From contig NZ_CP043929.1 in NCBI RefSeq assembly GCF_008632455.1, positions 1,550,001 through 1,614,000 of the forward strand: a stretch of 64,000 nt of DNA, written 5' to 3'. How positions within the stretch are numbered: position 1 is the first letter of the stretch; each line of letters begins with the position of its first letter. This document shows, piece after piece, positions 36,223 to 43,509 of the stretch. Source of the stretch: Methylomonas rhizoryzae. GTDB taxonomy: Bacteria; Pseudomonadota; Gammaproteobacteria; Methylococcales; Methylomonadaceae. The notes beneath the pieces were generated by a model. That model was not told the DNA's origin, did no database searches, and saw only the letters and a list, made by a program, of their open reading frames with translations. The translations under genes and the position numbers were made by a program.

Positions 36223-37242
36223 TCATGGTGCGGCAATATTCCCCAAAATCCCCTTCACTAACTCCGGCATCAACTCCTCCTTCCTATACCCGTAAACCGG
36301 ATTTAAAAATATCCTATGCCCCATCGTCACTTGAAAAACCGCCTGCATGTCTTCCGGCAACAGCATATCGCGGCCTTGTAACCAGGCGCGCACTTTGGCG
36401 GCGCGCAGGAAATAGCTCATACCGCGCGGGCTGGCGCCTGCTTGGATGAATTGATTCATCTCGACGTCGCTCAAGCGGATGCCGAAATCGCCGGGCCGGC
36501 TGCAGGCCTTCCACAAATCCAGCGCATAACGGTGCAGGGTGGGGCTGCTTTTGACGGCTTGTTGAATCGCGGCGCCGATGTCGTTCAATTGGTAATAAGG
36601 CACGCCGGTGGATTCGACGCCGGCAACCAAGGCGTCGACGTCGTGGAATTGGGGATCGAAGATCAAGGCGTCCATTACCGCGTCTTCACAAGGCGCGTCT
36701 ATGCCGATCTCCATCATGAAGCGGTCGCGGGCGGCGGCCGGCAGCTCGAAAGTTTCCTCGCGCTCGACGCGGTTGCGGTCGGCGAATACTTGCACGTGCG
36801 GCATGCGGTATTCGCGATTGAAGGCACCGACGCTGCGTTCGGCCATCACCCTTAGCAGCAGGGAATGCACTTGCGGGCGGGCCCGGTTGATTTCGTTGAA
36901 GAAAAATATCGCCAGCTGTTCGCCTTGTTTCAACAGTGGGCCGGGATCGACGCAAGGCCGGCCTTCGCCGTTCAGGTAGGTGTAGTAAATCAGGTCGGCC
37001 GGCATCAGATCGATGGTGCCTTCGATGCGTTGATAGTATCCGCCCAAGCCTTGGGCGACGGCGCGCAACAACGTGGTTTTACCGACCCCGACCTGACCTT
37101 CCAGCATCACGTGGCCGCGGGCGAACACGGCGATGATCAGCTGGCGTACCGGCGCTTGTTGGCCGATCACGGTGCGGTTGAGTTGTTGTTCCAGGCGCAA
37201 TGCTTGGTCGCGCCATTGTTGTAGTTCGGTGTCCGTGCTCAT
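36223..37242 (-). CDS. mxaR: MxaR, MoxR-family AAA+ ATPase
   Basis: The product is 339 residues from the ATG at 37242 (MSTDTELQQ); a longer frame to 37311 runs into the GC-rich hairpins and lacks similarity. Walker A is EGQVGVGKTTLL, and Walker B is FFFNEINRA, with Asn in place of the usual Asp before Glu. Further AAA+ features are GPLLKQGEQLAIFF and ASPRGMSYFLRAAKVRAWLQGR. MoxR ATPases act as chaperones with VWA proteins; MxaR serves methanol dehydrogenase assembly. The Walker B change is seen directly, its effect is unknown. Confidence 0.92.
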   Translation of the reverse strand: MSTDTELQQWRDQALRLEQQLNRTVIGQQAPVRQLIIAVFARGHVMLEGQVGVGKTTLLRAVAQGLGGYYQRIEGTIDLMPADLIYYTYLNGEGRPCVDPGPLLKQGEQLAIFFFNEINRARPQVHSLLLRVMAERSVGAFNREYRMPHVQVFADRNRVEREETFELPAAARDRFMMEIGIDAPCEDAVMDALIFDPQFHDVDALVAGVESTGVPYYQLNDIGAAIQQAVKSSPTLHRYALDLWKACSRPGDFGIRLSDVEMNQFIQAGASPRGMSYFLRAAKVRAWLQGRDMLLPEDMQAVFQVTMGHRIFLNPVYGYRKEELMPELVKGILGNIAAP

Positions 37243-37280
37243 GGCTGTCGCTGGACTGATGGCTGTTTGCCGGAAAAAGA

Positions 37281-37355
37281 CTCCGGGCGGAGCCCGGAGA
37301 GTGAGTTTCAATCTTAAGTTTCGGGGGCGAAACCGCCCCGGCGTCCGCGCCGGGG
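37281..37355 (-). promoter_or_regulatory. Two GC-rich hairpins between mxaI and mxaR
   Basis: Two stems lie in the 201-base gap: 37281-37288 pairs with 37292-37299 (8 bp, loop GGA), and 37336-37343 pairs with 37348-37355 (8 bp, loop TCCG). Neither is followed by a T-tract on the minus strand. Their place, between highly expressed mxaFJGI and the accessory genes, suits partial termination or protection of the upstream mRNA. Confidence 0.5.
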
Positions 37356-37443
37356 ACTTGCGGCTGCGACTTTTAAATTCAGCCGTAGCCTGGCTCGCAT
37401 CCTTAGCGGGCCTGATTGGGGAAGGAACTTGGGGGGCGCCGGG

Positions 37444-37722
37444 TTAACCCTCGACGTCGTAAACGAATTTGCCGGTTTTGTTCAGCACGTCCGTCCGTTT
37501 GGCGTTGCGCGCTTCCATTTCCTTGATCGATTGCGATTGCTTGTTCAACTCGTTCGGATCGTGTTTAGGATCGTATTTGCTGCCGGCTACTTGCGCCGGA
37601 TAACCGGGTTTAGGTTCCCAGCAATTGCCGGCTTCCTTGCATTTGGTGCCGTCGTAGGCGTTGGCGGCGCCGGATAGCCCTAAAGCCAGTAATACTGTGC
37701 CTAACATTATTAGTTTGTTCAT
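37444..37722 (-). CDS. mxaI: Methanol dehydrogenase small (beta) subunit
   Basis: The product is 92 residues from the ATG at 37722, which has CAGGAG ten bases upstream. A signal peptide (MNKLIMLGTVLLALGLSGAANA) is followed by the mature 70-residue chain that starts YDGTKCKEAGNCWEPKPGYP and ends in lysine-rich SIKEMEARNAKRT. MxaI wraps along MxaF in the alpha2-beta2 enzyme. It is specific to calcium methanol dehydrogenase and is absent from xoxF loci, as here. It lies between mxaG and mxaR. Confidence 0.96.
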   Translation of the reverse strand: MNKLIMLGTVLLALGLSGAANAYDGTKCKEAGNCWEPKPGYPAQVAGSKYDPKHDPNELNKQSQSIKEMEARNAKRTDVLNKTGKFVYDVEG

Positions 37723-37769
37723 GCTGATCTCCTGATGAATTGTTGGATATGAGTTTCCTAGCGTCCTAG

Positions 37770-37867
37770 TTCCCACGCGCCGCGTGGGAATTCAGGGCTT
37801 AGCCGCGCTGCGGCAAAATAGTCACCGCAACGCGGTAAAACGGTGTTCCCACGCAGCGCGTGGGAAC
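37770..37867. repeat. REP-like palindromes between mxaG and mxaI
   Basis: TTCCCACGC-GCC-GCGTGGGAA at 37770-37790 and GTTCCCACGC-AGC-GCGTGGGAAC at 37845-37867 are two copies of the same palindrome, separated by 54 bases that include ACCGCAACGCGGT. The same TTCCCACGC core recurs between mxaJ and mxaF. This is the form of dispersed extragenic repeats that can stabilise or terminate mRNA. Confidence 0.75.
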
Positions 37868-37884
37868 AAGTCAAACACGCGGCG

Positions 37885-38361
37885 TCACTTCAACCAATCG
37901 GCCTTCTTCGGGTCGCCCTTATAGATGTGGCGGATAAAGGCCATGATGTGCAGCATGTCGTCGGTGCTGAAGTTGACGTATTGCGGACCCATCATGCCGT
38001 TGGCGCCGCCGAACAGCAGTTCGAACAAGCCTTGATCGGTGGCGTTGCGCGGATAGGTCCAGTAGTCGTCGGCCAAACCGGGCCCCAGTTTGCCTTCGGC
38101 TTCGTGGCCGTGGCAGCCTGAGCAACCGGTCATGTACAGGCTTTCGCCTTTTTTGACGGCTTCGGCGTTACCGTTGTAAGGGTTTTTGCCGGTTTGCATG
38201 AACTGCTTGAACTGCTCGGTATTGCCGCCTTTCTTGGCGAAACTCAAATCAAGGGTTTCGCCGGTCAAGGCGTGGCGCAGGGTAATGTCGGCTTGGGCAG
38301 TGGATAAAGCGGCCAACGACAAGCCCAGAACAGCGCCGGTCAAAAGGTTTTTCGATTTCAT
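37885..38361 (-). CDS. mxaG: Cytochrome cL, electron acceptor of methanol dehydrogenase
   Basis: The product is 158 residues with a signal peptide ending AQADI and one c-type haem site CSGCH (residues about 80-84); the axial Met is likely in GMMGPQY. Cytochrome cL takes electrons from the PQQ of methanol dehydrogenase in the periplasm. It lies between mxaJ (13 bases) and mxaI, the standard order. Confidence 0.95.
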   Translation of the reverse strand: MKSKNLLTGAVLGLSLAALSTAQADITLRHALTGETLDLSFAKKGGNTEQFKQFMQTGKNPYNGNAEAVKKGESLYMTGCSGCHGHEAEGKLGPGLADDYWTYPRNATDQGLFELLFGGANGMMGPQYVNFSTDDMLHIMAFIRHIYKGDPKKADWLK

Positions 38362-38374
38362 TTAAACAAAGTTC

Positions 38375-39220
38375 CTAAGGGTTCATGGATAGGGCGACTT
38401 CGGGTTGTTCCAGCAGCGGGATGCCTTCTTCCGCCAGCAGCTCCTCGATGTCGTCCTGATGTGTGCGGATCAAATGATTCAATTGCTCCAGTAAAGCGAT
38501 TTCGCCTTTACGCACGCCGATGGCGGTACTGTATTGAAAGCCCACTTGCTGACCGTCGGCGCGGTGCGCGTCGTCCGGAATCAGGGTCATGGTAAGCGGG
38601 GTGGCCGAGGCTTTGACATAGCGCGCGGCGGCCGGGCCCCACAGAATGGCGATTTCGGCTTTGCCCGAGGCTACTTCGTTCACCAGTTTGTCGTTGTCGT
38701 ACTTGACGTACTGGTTGCGTTTGGACTTGAAGCCGACCAGTTCCTGTTGGTAGTTGAACATGTCGTTGTAACGGCCGATCGCCCGCAACATGGTTTCCGC
38801 CGGGGTGCCGGGCGCAAACGCGATGCGTTTGGCGGTCTTTAGCGCCGGACTGTCCCAGTTCTGCAAATCCAAACCGTCTTGTTCGCGGCTGATGAACACG
38901 TAACCGGAGCGGTAGTACGGCGCCGTGGTCAGCAAGCGCGGATCGCCGGCGTCGACGCCCATCACCACGTCGCACAGACCTTTATCCAGATAATCTCTTA
39001 TGTAATAGCGCGGATCGGTCCAGCTTACCGTTTCCAGCTTGCGGCCCAATTGTTCGGCGACATAGTGCGCCAGCTTGTTTTCGAAACCTTCGCCGGCTTG
39101 ATTGGAGTAGGGCATTTCGTTTTCGGCGGTGCAGACTTTCAACACCGGTTGTTCGGCTTGGGCGGATACCAAACCCAGGCCCAAGGTCAGCGAGGTTAAT
39201 AGGTGTATTGATGCTTTCAT
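38375..39220 (-). CDS. mxaJ: MxaJ, periplasmic binding protein of methanol dehydrogenase
   Basis: The product is 281 residues with a signal peptide (ending AQA-EQP) and an extracellular solute-binding fold (LKVCTAENEMPYSNQAGEGFENKLAHYVAEQLGRKLE). MxaJ is thought to interact with partly folded MxaF and is needed for active enzyme. It resembles XoxJ in this window in length and end. It lies between mxaF and mxaG. Confidence 0.95.
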   Translation of the reverse strand: MKASIHLLTSLTLGLGLVSAQAEQPVLKVCTAENEMPYSNQAGEGFENKLAHYVAEQLGRKLETVSWTDPRYYIRDYLDKGLCDVVMGVDAGDPRLLTTAPYYRSGYVFISREQDGLDLQNWDSPALKTAKRIAFAPGTPAETMLRAIGRYNDMFNYQQELVGFKSKRNQYVKYDNDKLVNEVASGKAEIAILWGPAAARYVKASATPLTMTLIPDDAHRADGQQVGFQYSTAIGVRKGEIALLEQLNHLIRTHQDDIEELLAEEGIPLLEQPEVALSMNP

Positions 39221-39247
39221 GGGTATGCTTTAGATAACTTAGGGTAT

Positions 39248-39345
39248 GGTTCCCACGCTCTTGCGTGGGAACCCTCACGGGGACGCTCCCGCATCCCGAA
39301 CCGCAGAGCGGTTCAGCGTGCATTCCCACGCGGAGCGTGAGAACG
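39248..39345. repeat. REP-like palindromes between mxaJ and mxaF
   Basis: GGTTCCCACGC at 39248-39258 pairs with GCGTGGGAACC at 39263-39273 (11 bp, loop TCTT). A second, imperfect copy lies at 39322-39343, and GAACCGC-AGA-GCGGTTC lies at 39298-39314 between them. The core sequence is shared with the element between mxaI and mxaG. It fills the 133-base gap after mxaF. Confidence 0.75.
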
Positions 39346-39353
39346 AGTCCGAT

Positions 39354-41162
39354 CTACAGCGAGAACACCATCACGCCGCCGCCCATTTGGGTGTAATGCG
39401 CCAATTCCTTGAACGCACCCACCGCGCCCAGACCCGCGGTCGGGTCGGCCAGGTCGAATACCAGGCCAACGCCGGGCCAGCCGCCGACACCGTAATAAAT
39501 CGCAACGTATTGTTTGTTGTTGTGTTTATAGGTAATCGGGTGACCGATGACGCCGGAAGGCAGTTTGAATTTCCACAGCTCTTCGCCGGTTTTGGAATGA
39601 CGGGCCTTGATGTAGCCGTCCAGAGTGCCGTAGAACACCAAATCGCCGGCGGTGGCCATGGTGCCGCCCCAAACCGCGAATTTTTCCTGAACTTCCCATT
39701 CCATTTTGCCGGTCACCGCGTTCATGGCCTTGACTTGCCCCAGGGTGCCTTTAGGACCCGGATACATGTTCAAAGTCGCGCCGACGAAGAATTGGCCGGC
39801 CCGGTAAGGCAGCATGAACGGTTCCCAATCCATACAGATGTGGTTGACGCCCATGAAGAACAGCTGCTTGTTCGGGTCGTAAGACTCGATGCCCTGGTTG
39901 TGGTAACCCATCGCCGACGGGCAGATGCCGGTAGCTTGGTGGTCCATGTGAGTCGAATATTCCGGATCGCGCACCGGCAGACCGGTTTTCAGGTCGACTT
40001 TCTTGACCCAGTTGACGGTGTCGTCGATCTTGAAGGCGTTGATCAGATCGCCGTTTTCCCGGTCCAGGGTATAGACCAGACCGTTGCGGTCGGGATGAGT
40101 CAGCAGTTTGCGTTTTTTGCCGTCTACCACTTGCTCGGACAAGCCCATGTAGTTGACGCCGGCGTAGTCCCACTCGTCGTGCGGGGTTTTTTGGTAGCCG
40201 AATTTGGCTTCGCCGCTGTTGATGTCGCGGCCCCAGATGGTCATGGTCCATTTGTTGTCGCCGGGACGCATGGTTTCGTTCCACGGCGCCGGGTTGCCGG
40301 AACCGTAGTACAGCATCTCCAGATCGCTGTCGTAGGCATACCAGCCCCAGTTGGTGCCTCCGCCTATCTTCCAGGCGTCGCCTTCCCAGGTTTTCAGACC
40401 CAGACCGAACTGGCCGTAATGCGGGTTGTGGCTGTTAAAGTCTTTCGATAATTTGATGTCTTCGTCGGGACCCGTGGCATAGACCCGCCACTCTTGCTTG
40501 CCGTCCTTGATGTTGTAGGCGGTGGCGTAACCGCGCACGCCCAGCTCGGCGCCGGAGGAACCGACGATAACTTTATCCTTGGCCACGAACGGCGCCACGG
40601 TCAAGGTGGAGCCCATCGCGATGTCGGAGTTTTCCATTTTCCAGCGCAGCTCGCCGGTCTTGGCGTTTAGCGCCACGACATGGCCGTCCAACTGATTCAA
40701 AAAGATCGTGGCCGGATAATCCTTGCCGGCCGGCGCATAGGCCAGACCACGGTTGACCACGTCGCAGCAGGCGACCGCACGGGCCGCCGGATTTTGCTTG
40801 GGCTTGAACTGCCATAAAATCTTGTCCGGCTCCTCCAGGCTGATCGCGAACACGTTGTTCGGATACGGGGTATGCACGTACATGATGCCGTCGACTACCA
40901 GCGGGCCGCCTTCGTGTCCGTTCAATACGCCGGTCGAGAACGACCACGCCACCTTCAGGTTTTTGACGTTGTTGGCGTTGATGTCGATCATTTCGCTGAA
41001 ATGGGTGGAGCCGTAGTCCTTGGTTTGCATGACCCAGTTGGTATTCTGCTTGGACAGTTGCTCCAGTTCTTTATTGGCCGAAGCGGGCTGTGCCACGCTC
41101 AAAATGCCGCCCGCCACCAGCGCCGCCGTTTTCCCTACGGTGCGCAAATCGAGTTGTTGCAT
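39354..41162 (-). CDS. mxaF: Calcium-dependent methanol dehydrogenase large subunit
   Basis: The product is 602 residues: a signal peptide (about 1-29) and an eight-bladed PQQ propeller. It oxidises methanol to formaldehyde in the periplasm. The vicinal disulfide is C132-C133. Ligands are E206, N290 and the catalytic D332 (HDEWDYAG). Position 334 is Ala, the calcium-type state, where XoxF in this window has Asp. GGAGGAAAC precedes the ATG. It is the first gene of mxaFJGI and is divergent from mxaB. Confidence 0.97.
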   Translation of the reverse strand: MQQLDLRTVGKTAALVAGGILSVAQPASANKELEQLSKQNTNWVMQTKDYGSTHFSEMIDINANNVKNLKVAWSFSTGVLNGHEGGPLVVDGIMYVHTPYPNNVFAISLEEPDKILWQFKPKQNPAARAVACCDVVNRGLAYAPAGKDYPATIFLNQLDGHVVALNAKTGELRWKMENSDIAMGSTLTVAPFVAKDKVIVGSSGAELGVRGYATAYNIKDGKQEWRVYATGPDEDIKLSKDFNSHNPHYGQFGLGLKTWEGDAWKIGGGTNWGWYAYDSDLEMLYYGSGNPAPWNETMRPGDNKWTMTIWGRDINSGEAKFGYQKTPHDEWDYAGVNYMGLSEQVVDGKKRKLLTHPDRNGLVYTLDRENGDLINAFKIDDTVNWVKKVDLKTGLPVRDPEYSTHMDHQATGICPSAMGYHNQGIESYDPNKQLFFMGVNHICMDWEPFMLPYRAGQFFVGATLNMYPGPKGTLGQVKAMNAVTGKMEWEVQEKFAVWGGTMATAGDLVFYGTLDGYIKARHSKTGEELWKFKLPSGVIGHPITYKHNNKQYVAIYYGVGGWPGVGLVFDLADPTAGLGAVGAFKELAHYTQMGGGVMVFSL

Positions 41163-41489
41163 GTTTCCTCCAGGATGTTCTTATCGTTAAGAGGCGCGGC
41201 GGCCCGGCCGATCGTTTAAAGAAATCAGCTTTGTTGATCAAACCGCATCACAGAAATAACCGGTCCGCCACGCTGGCGCACATGGTAAAGAAAGGCCGCC
41301 GCAGGCCGTTACGGAACTATCCATGGATTCTGTGGGAAAAAAGCGAATTCAGCGGCGGAAAAAATCCCGCTTCGAAAAGGGCGGATAACATTGTAAAAAG
41401 GAAAAGCTCCCATGGTTAAACGCGGCGAAACTCGGCACCATTTTTAACAAGCCGGTAACCGCCGGCCTTGTCATAGAGGAGTGTTAAGT
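41163..41489. promoter_or_regulatory. Divergent control region of mxaF and mxaB
   Basis: About 320 bases separate the mxaF start from the mxaB start. The region is AT-richer near 41330-41420. It must hold the strong mxaF promoter and the mxaB promoter. I could not identify convincing -35/-10 elements, a sigma-54 site or a clear operator by eye. Confidence 0.5.
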
Positions 41490-42146
41490 TTGACCGGTAA
41501 AATCGACGTGTTGCTGGTGGACGACCACGCGGTGGTTCGTGCCGGTTACAAGACTTATTTGTCGCTTTCCGAGCGTATCGGTGCCATTTACGAAGCCGAT
41601 CGCGGCGAGACCGCGTGCCAACTGTACTCGCGCCACCATCCCAATGTGGTGGTGATGGACTTGTCCATGCCCGGCTTGGGCGGTATGGAGAGCATACGGC
41701 GTTTGTTGAGCCGGCATAGCCAATGCAAGATATTGGTGTTCAGCATTCACGATGAATTGGTTTATGTGACCCGGGCGATTAAAGCCGGTGCCAGAGGCTA
41801 CATCACCAAAAATAATGCGCCCGAGACCTTGGTTACCGCAGTGTGTTTGATTGCGGAAGGCGGTACCTTCGTGGAGCCGGCCATTGCTCAACAATTGGCG
41901 GTCAGCATGGCGGTGGACCTGGACGAATCGGCCAGGATCAAATCCTTGTCGCCGCGCGAATTCGATATTTTTTGTTTGTTGGCATCCGGCATGAGCACCC
42001 GGGAAGCCGCGGAAAGCTTATGTTTGAGTTATAAAACGGTGGGTAATCACAGTACCGCCGTCAAGGAAAAGTTGGGCGTTAAAACCTTGTCGGAATTGGT
42101 CCTGATCGCTTGCCGACACGGCATCGTTAAAAGCGGTCAGGCTTGA
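41490..42146 (+). CDS. mxaB: LuxR/NarL-type response regulator MxaB
   Basis: The product is about 218 residues. The receiver domain has LLVDDHAVVRAGY and the phosphoacceptor D57 in VVVMDLSMPGLGG; the LuxR-type DNA-binding domain starts at LSPREFDIFCLLASGMS with YKTVGNHSTAVKEKLGV. MxaB-type regulators in methanotrophs control the mxa genes and the metal switch. The GTG at 41481 abuts the GAGGA sequence, so the TTG at 41490, nine bases downstream, is the better start. No sensor kinase gene is adjacent. Confidence 0.82.
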   Translation: MTGKIDVLLVDDHAVVRAGYKTYLSLSERIGAIYEADRGETACQLYSRHHPNVVVMDLSMPGLGGMESIRRLLSRHSQCKILVFSIHDELVYVTRAIKAGARGYITKNNAPETLVTAVCLIAEGGTFVEPAIAQQLAVSMAVDLDESARIKSLSPREFDIFCLLASGMSTREAAESLCLSYKTVGNHSTAVKEKLGVKTLSELVLIACRHGIVKSGQA

Positions 42147-42208
42147 AGCTACAAGCGGCGGACTGTAACAAAACTGCTGCAAGCTATGTTTTTTGGGCGG
42201 GGATAAGC

Positions 42209-42236
42209 AAACGCCGCCGGCAATCCGGCGGCGTTT
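42209..42236. terminator. Terminator-like hairpin between mxaB and the convergent gene
   Basis: A perfect 12-bp stem (42209-42220 with 42225-42236, loop CAAT) has AAA at one end and TTT at the other, so it can act in both directions. It lies 62 bases after mxaB and 26 bases after the convergent gene's stop. Confidence 0.75.
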
Positions 42237-42262
42237 ATGCGTGCCTAGCCAGGCGGTACCGT

Positions 42263-42835
42263 TCAATCGTTGCGATGCCGGGTGATGTATTTGCTGACCC
42301 CGGTCGCGGGTTGCGCGGCCGCCAATTTTTCCAAATATTTGCTGACGCCGGTTTGCGGCGCGGCGAGTCGCCGCAGATAGTGTTCCACTCCGGTAACCTG
42401 GTCATCGGCGGCCGCTTCCGGCAATCGAGCGGAACCGTTGCGTCGGCGGGCCGTTGCCCATAGCGCCAGACCTATGCCTGCCAAGCCGGCTATCAGCCAT
42501 TCAAGCGAGAGCGGGCTGCTTGCGGATTGGTTTTGTGGTTGAACTTCGCGACTGTCGGCTTGCGTTTCGGGCGGCAGGCGCTGGGCGGCTTGCGCGGCGG
42601 CAGGAAGCGCGGCTCCTGCCTGTGGCTCGGCCGGCGTTTGAGCCGGCAAAGCGGAGACGGTTGAATTCGCGCTTTCAGGTTCGGCAGTGCTTGAATTCTC
42701 TGTTTCCGGTGGCGCGGAATATCTGACCTGAGGGTGATAGGGTTCCGGCTCGTAGCCGTCGGCGGCTAGGGCTGTCACGGCGCATAAGGTTGCCGCGCAA
42801 CCGAGCGTAAAGCGAATTGGTATGATTGAGCGCAT
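42263..42835 (-). CDS. Exported protein with C-terminal GVxxYL repeats
   Basis: The product is 190 residues. A signal peptide (about 1-25) precedes a Pro/Glu/Ala-rich disordered part, then a membrane helix (LSLEWLIAGLAGIGLALWAT) near 130-150. The tail carries three related units: TGVEHYLRRLAAPQ, TGVSKYLEKLAAAQPA and TGVSKYITRHRND. I do not know a function for this repeat. GGGAGGAATCC gives a strong ribosome site. It follows mxaD by 22 bases on the same strand, so it is probably co-transcribed with mxaD. Confidence 0.65.
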   Translation of the reverse strand: MRSIIPIRFTLGCAATLCAVTALAADGYEPEPYHPQVRYSAPPETENSSTAEPESANSTVSALPAQTPAEPQAGAALPAAAQAAQRLPPETQADSREVQPQNQSASSPLSLEWLIAGLAGIGLALWATARRRNGSARLPEAAADDQVTGVEHYLRRLAAPQTGVSKYLEKLAAAQPATGVSKYITRHRND

Positions 42836-42857
42836 GGATTCCTCCCCTGGGGTTAGG

Positions 42858-43391
42858 TTATTGTTTAGATTCGACCCGGCTTTTCAAGCCGTTTAATCCC
42901 TGCTCGAAAAATTCGGTCATGGCTTGTACTGCCGCGGCATCGTTCAGGTTATCCGGCGGGGTGTTGCCGGTGTCGCCGCGATAAAAGCGGCTTTTCAACG
43001 TGACTACGCTGGTGTTGGGGGCTTCTCCCGCGGCGACTTTGAGCTCCACGCTGTGGGAGCTGGTCGGAAAAGCGGCCGGATTTTCCGTTTTCAGCCGGTA
43101 GCTGTATTCGCGTTCGGCTTCGTTGTAATAATCCAGCTCCTCGACGATACTCCCGCCGTTGGCGAACACCAAGGTGCGCTTGCCGCCGGATTGGTTGTTG
43201 CCGTCGCCTTCGCTGCTTTTGACGCCGGGGTGCCAGGAGGCTATCGCGTCGAACTGTTTGACGGTTTGCCAGACCTTGTCGGCAGACGCCGCTATGGTGA
43301 CCGATTGCTTGGCTTTTTGCGGAGTAGGGCCGTGGGCGTGTGCCGAAAAACCGATGGCGATAAGGCTTAAAAACGCGAACAATGCTTGCAT
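42858..43391 (-). CDS. mxaD: MxaD, SRPBCC-family periplasmic protein
   Basis: The product is 177 residues with a signal peptide (ending AHA-HGP) and a START/SRPBCC-type fold (VTIAASADKVWQTVKQFDAIASWHPGVKSSEG). MxaD stimulates the interaction between methanol dehydrogenase and cytochrome cL. It is separated from the main cluster and lies beyond mxaB, on the minus strand, upstream of the repeat-tailed gene. The position relative to mxaB supports the assignment. Confidence 0.85.
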   Translation of the reverse strand: MQALFAFLSLIAIGFSAHAHGPTPQKAKQSVTIAASADKVWQTVKQFDAIASWHPGVKSSEGDGNNQSGGKRTLVFANGGSIVEELDYYNEAEREYSYRLKTENPAAFPTSSHSVELKVAAGEAPNTSVVTLKSRFYRGDTGNTPPDNLNDAAAVQAMTEFFEQGLNGLKSRVESKQ

Positions 43392-43509
43392 GATGGCTCC
43401 GTGTTGATGAGAGCCGATATTATCGGTTGCCGGGATGCGGCAGCCTTGGGAAAAGCTCCCGAGTTGGTCCGGGATATTGTCTTTTTCGCCGGCGGCGCAG
43501 ACGGCCCGA

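Noticed and set aside
35915..36261. Several short frames of 74-95 codons between mxaR and the membrane protein gene.
   Set aside because: They run in all frames across a palindromic repeat and none has a start site or motif.
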